A stretch of DNA of 64,000 nucleotides from Diplocarpon mali (Eukaryota > Ascomycota > Leotiomycetes > Helotiales > Drepanopezizaceae): contig JAENRP010000051.1 of the NCBI GenBank assembly GCA_024741835.1, positions 1-64,000 on the forward strand, read 5' to 3'. The notes beneath the pieces are model-generated. The model saw only the letters and a list, made by a program, of their open reading frames with translations, was not told the origin of the DNA and searched no databases. Numbering within the stretch: the stretch's first letter is position 1; every line of letters begins with the position of its first letter. The position numbers and the translations under genes were made by a program. This document shows, in pieces, positions 61,250 to 64,000 of the stretch.

Positions 61250-64000
61250 TGGTTTTAACGATCTTGCAGGCTGTTCTATGGTTCAAGTCCCGAGGAGCCT
61301 TTGCTAAGTAAGCGACATCTTCGGCCCGAGGATTGCTACCCATGCTATCAAGTAAACATAGAATACGATCAACCTCGACTTGGACAAGGAAAAATATCTC
61401 CTCTCTATTATCCCTAATCTTTCCAAAGATGAGCGATTCTGCGACCTGCAAGTCATCGATGTCGAAATTGCCAACTTTCGGTTTAATGCTGGAACCCCCA
61501 TCACCACGAAGAACCGCGTGAGCATTGGATCATTGTTCATCTTTGACGATCAGTCTCGCCTGGGCGGTCTCAGTGACCAAGAAAAGCAGTTTATGTGGCT
61601 TTTTTCTTACAGATACAAAGCACAGTACTAATTCGAATTCAGACATGCACCTTCAAGCTACCAACATTATGAGGTAAGTGGTCAGTTCAGCTGCTTGGTT
61701 TAAGTAATCTCCCTGCATGTTAAAGGTTAGCTCTGTGACCTTTCGTTTTTCTTAGCTGCCCCTTTTCGCAGATCTTGTTTGAGGGCAGTGACCGACTCCG
61801 AGTCTTTCGATTTAGGAGACCAAGCGGGATTCTACTGAGCGCCGTCGGGCAGCTCCTCGTACTCAAGAAATTACGAGATCCTTGGCTGTGACTTAAGTTA
61901 GGCACGAGAACGGAAGTGTAGCACCATCTTCACTTGGAGATTCCCTCTCGCCTCTCGGATACGAAATCGGAGCATTGTATTAAACATTCTGACACGGAGC
62001 CTGCTGAGACTACACTCAATAAGATTCGCATCACTCTCAATAATGTGTCTAATATTCTTAGAGAATCTTTGGAACTCTCGCACATAGGTGTGATTTTTCT
62101 AGGCGCGGCCGTTGACTATACAGAAGATACCAATGTGGCCCTGAAGTTCTTCAAGAAATACAAGGTTCTTGCAACATATTTTGGAAAGATCACGACTCTG
62201 GATCTAGGACACCGAAATCTTGAAACCAAATCGCTTCACACTTTGGAAAAGTCTTATCCAAACGGAAACGTCTGATACATTGACCAAGCTGGCTATTTTA
62301 CATCAGTAGAACAGATGATCTGTTTGGAATAGACACTTTCAATAAGCCCTTCCGGAAGTGGACAAAAACTTGAAATTACTATTGTCTGCCGAGGCTGACA
62401 GGCTATCTCGTATCTTTCTCGAGGGCAGAAAAATCATGTTTCTTCCGATGTGGGATGCTGGTGGAGGTGCGAGAAAGAATCTTTAGTTTGTCTCATCTTT
62501 GACATCCGGTAGATCGCTGGTACTCGGAATGCTTTGTTTGGAGTCGAACTACCTACCCTGTTTTCACAATCGATTCCGGAATTGCCTTCATGTCCACTTT
62601 CACATGCTCTATCATGATAGAGATCAGCCAAAAAGATGCTATCTTATCAATCAAGATTAAATCGGACTTTTTCAGCAGCGTTTACCGTAAGCTTGCATCC
62701 TGTGATGAAGAGCCAATAATTGACTGTGGTAGGAGAATTCCGACGTCCGTTGCATGGTATGCTTGCAAGTGCAGAGTTTCTACGTGAGTCTGCTAATGGG
62801 CCCCAGCTTGAATTGGTATCAAAAATTCAAAGCTGCAGTGGGACACTTTTGGTACGCCAATGTGCTCATTCATATTGCGACATGGCTGATTTATATTCCG
62901 GATACAATAAATGATGTCCTCAATAATAGCAAGATTAAGTCGTTTGAGAACGCTCCAAATAAACAGGGTGGGTCTATCTTTTGAATTTGATGGCTTAGAT
63001 GTTGATCACTTAGTTCTAGGCACCATATTAAATGAGCTTTGCGAAGCGACGAGCCTCACAGTGTTGTGCGAAGATATTGTGAATGGCATGGTTGCTGTAG
63101 ATGAGTATCGTGGCCTACGAAAACCCTCGTGTCTTTCAAATGCCTCATCTCACCTGGGGATATCACCGCCGACCGGTATTAAACGCAAGTTAGTAGAATT
63201 TATCCTGGATATTGAGAATAGAGACTGGGATTATGAAGTTCAACCAGGTATGATGATCTAGGAAGTAAGGATAAATTGCTAAAGATCAACAGGTGCACTG
63301 CGACTGATCGTGATGAACATACTTGGCAGTTATCAAAAATACACAGATTCGGGCTCCATTTTAATACAGCTGCGAATGAATGACACCTCTCAAGAGGAGC
63401 CTATGACAACTTCAGGCCGCACCGTGACCCTACCCATTCGAGACACCAGCAGAGAAATGTTTCCAGAGTACGTTGATCGGAAGCTTTACTACCCGTATAC
63501 CCAAGAAGACACATTTGCTTCGGGTGTAGGTCTTGGACTTTCTATCGTGTGAGTTAAACTAACCATCCGCAAATCAACTGCGGAACAAATCATGACTAAC
63601 GCTACTAAGCTAGAATATTGTCAACAGACATGGTGGTAAGATCACAACTAGCAGTGATCTTGGCAAAGGTACTGAGATTGAAGTCAAGCTACCAGTGCAT
63701 AAGAGAGGACTAAAAGAAAAATGTTTCGTCATGGGAGATATATGTCAACCGATTGGTCCATCCAAACTTACTAGATGCCTACTAGCTCTCCTGAACAGGG
63801 ATCCTCGGCTCATGGAAGGATATAATGACAACGACGTTCGGTTAAACCAATCCAGTCAGACACCTATGAGTTCTCTTGAAGACAGATTGGTCTTGAATGG
63901 ACTAATTGTGACTGACTACGCATTTCCGCCTTCGGAAGATTCCGTATATACCTAAGCCTAGATTTACCATGCCAAGTGTCTCCATTCGAACGGATACCAA
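61250..64000 (+). pseudogene. Decayed GAF-containing hybrid histidine kinase, running off the window
   Basis: Family landmarks appear in order but are broken. GAF domain: LSKDERFC, FNAGTPITTKN, IGSLFIFDDQSRLGGLSDQE (61404-61610). Linker: NILRESLELSH, EADRLSRIFLEGRKIMFLP and CFVWSRTTYPVFTIDS. H-box region: FFSSVYREFRRPLHGML, where the S-H-E of working kinases is Y-R-E if the best intron is used. Then LNNSKIKSFE, N-box MNILGSYQKYT (second Asn replaced), a G1 position reading DTSREM instead of D-x-G-x-G, and an intact G2 GVGLGLSIV. After G2 the continuation HGGKITTSSDLGKGTE is reachable only past a stop or frame change. One intron lacks its AG acceptor (CCG at about 62900). Near 63940 the frame breaks again before PKPRFTMPSVSI. 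Working members sense signals and phosphorylate a C-terminal receiver domain, which would lie beyond 64000. Confidence 0.75.

Overview
The window is nuclear DNA of a filamentous ascomycete (Pezizomycotina). The coding genes are split by short introns, mostly 45 to 110 nt, with GTRNGT-type donors and YAG acceptors. The recognisable proteins are typical of mould-type fungi: a YCF1-type ABCC transporter, a Cbf1-like bHLH factor, a LaeA-like methyltransferase, a GH74 xyloglucanase and a GAF-containing histidine kinase. A leotiomycete-like, plant- or litter-associated fungus is my guess from the gene set, not something the sequence proves.

Layout. Positions 1-7.7 kb are GC-rich, low-complexity DNA full of short tandem repeats with no protein I can support. 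From 7.7 to 14.0 kb lies a large vacuolar-type ABC transporter (minus). A bHLH gene (minus, 15.4-16.3 kb), the GID-complex gene FYV10/GID9 (plus, 18.7-20.1 kb) and the SWR1-complex gene SWC5 (minus, 20.7-21.8 kb) follow. Then come about 5 kb of non-coding DNA, an MFS transporter (minus, 27.0-28.7 kb) and a LaeA-like methyltransferase (minus, 30.4-32.5 kb). Positions 32.5-37.7 kb form a repeat-rich gene desert holding a 556-bp MITE-like element, a minisatellite and a tRNA-like relic. A small membrane protein (38 kb) and a small secreted cysteine-rich protein (39 kb) come next.

From 41.6 kb on, gene density is ordinary: AP-2 mu (minus), succinyl-CoA ligase alpha (minus) sharing a 276-bp divergent promoter with ELP3 (plus), a secreted GH74 xyloglucanase (plus) with a dead CBM1 tail, an F-box protein (plus), a NAD(P)-binding reductase-like protein (minus), the CCR4-NOT deadenylase CAF1/POP2 (minus) and, divergent from it, complex I subunit B12/NDUFB3 (plus). 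The last 3 kb hold a decayed hybrid histidine kinase that runs off the window.

Most genes are unlinked housekeeping functions: vesicle coat, TCA cycle, tRNA wobble modification, mRNA decay, respiratory chain, chromatin and ubiquitin ligase. I found no convincing new multi-gene system. The most notable signals are the decayed histidine kinase, the in-frame CBM1 relic after GH74, the MITE-like element, GC-AG introns and a 22-nt microexon, and a stop-free intron of length divisible by three in the ABC transporter.
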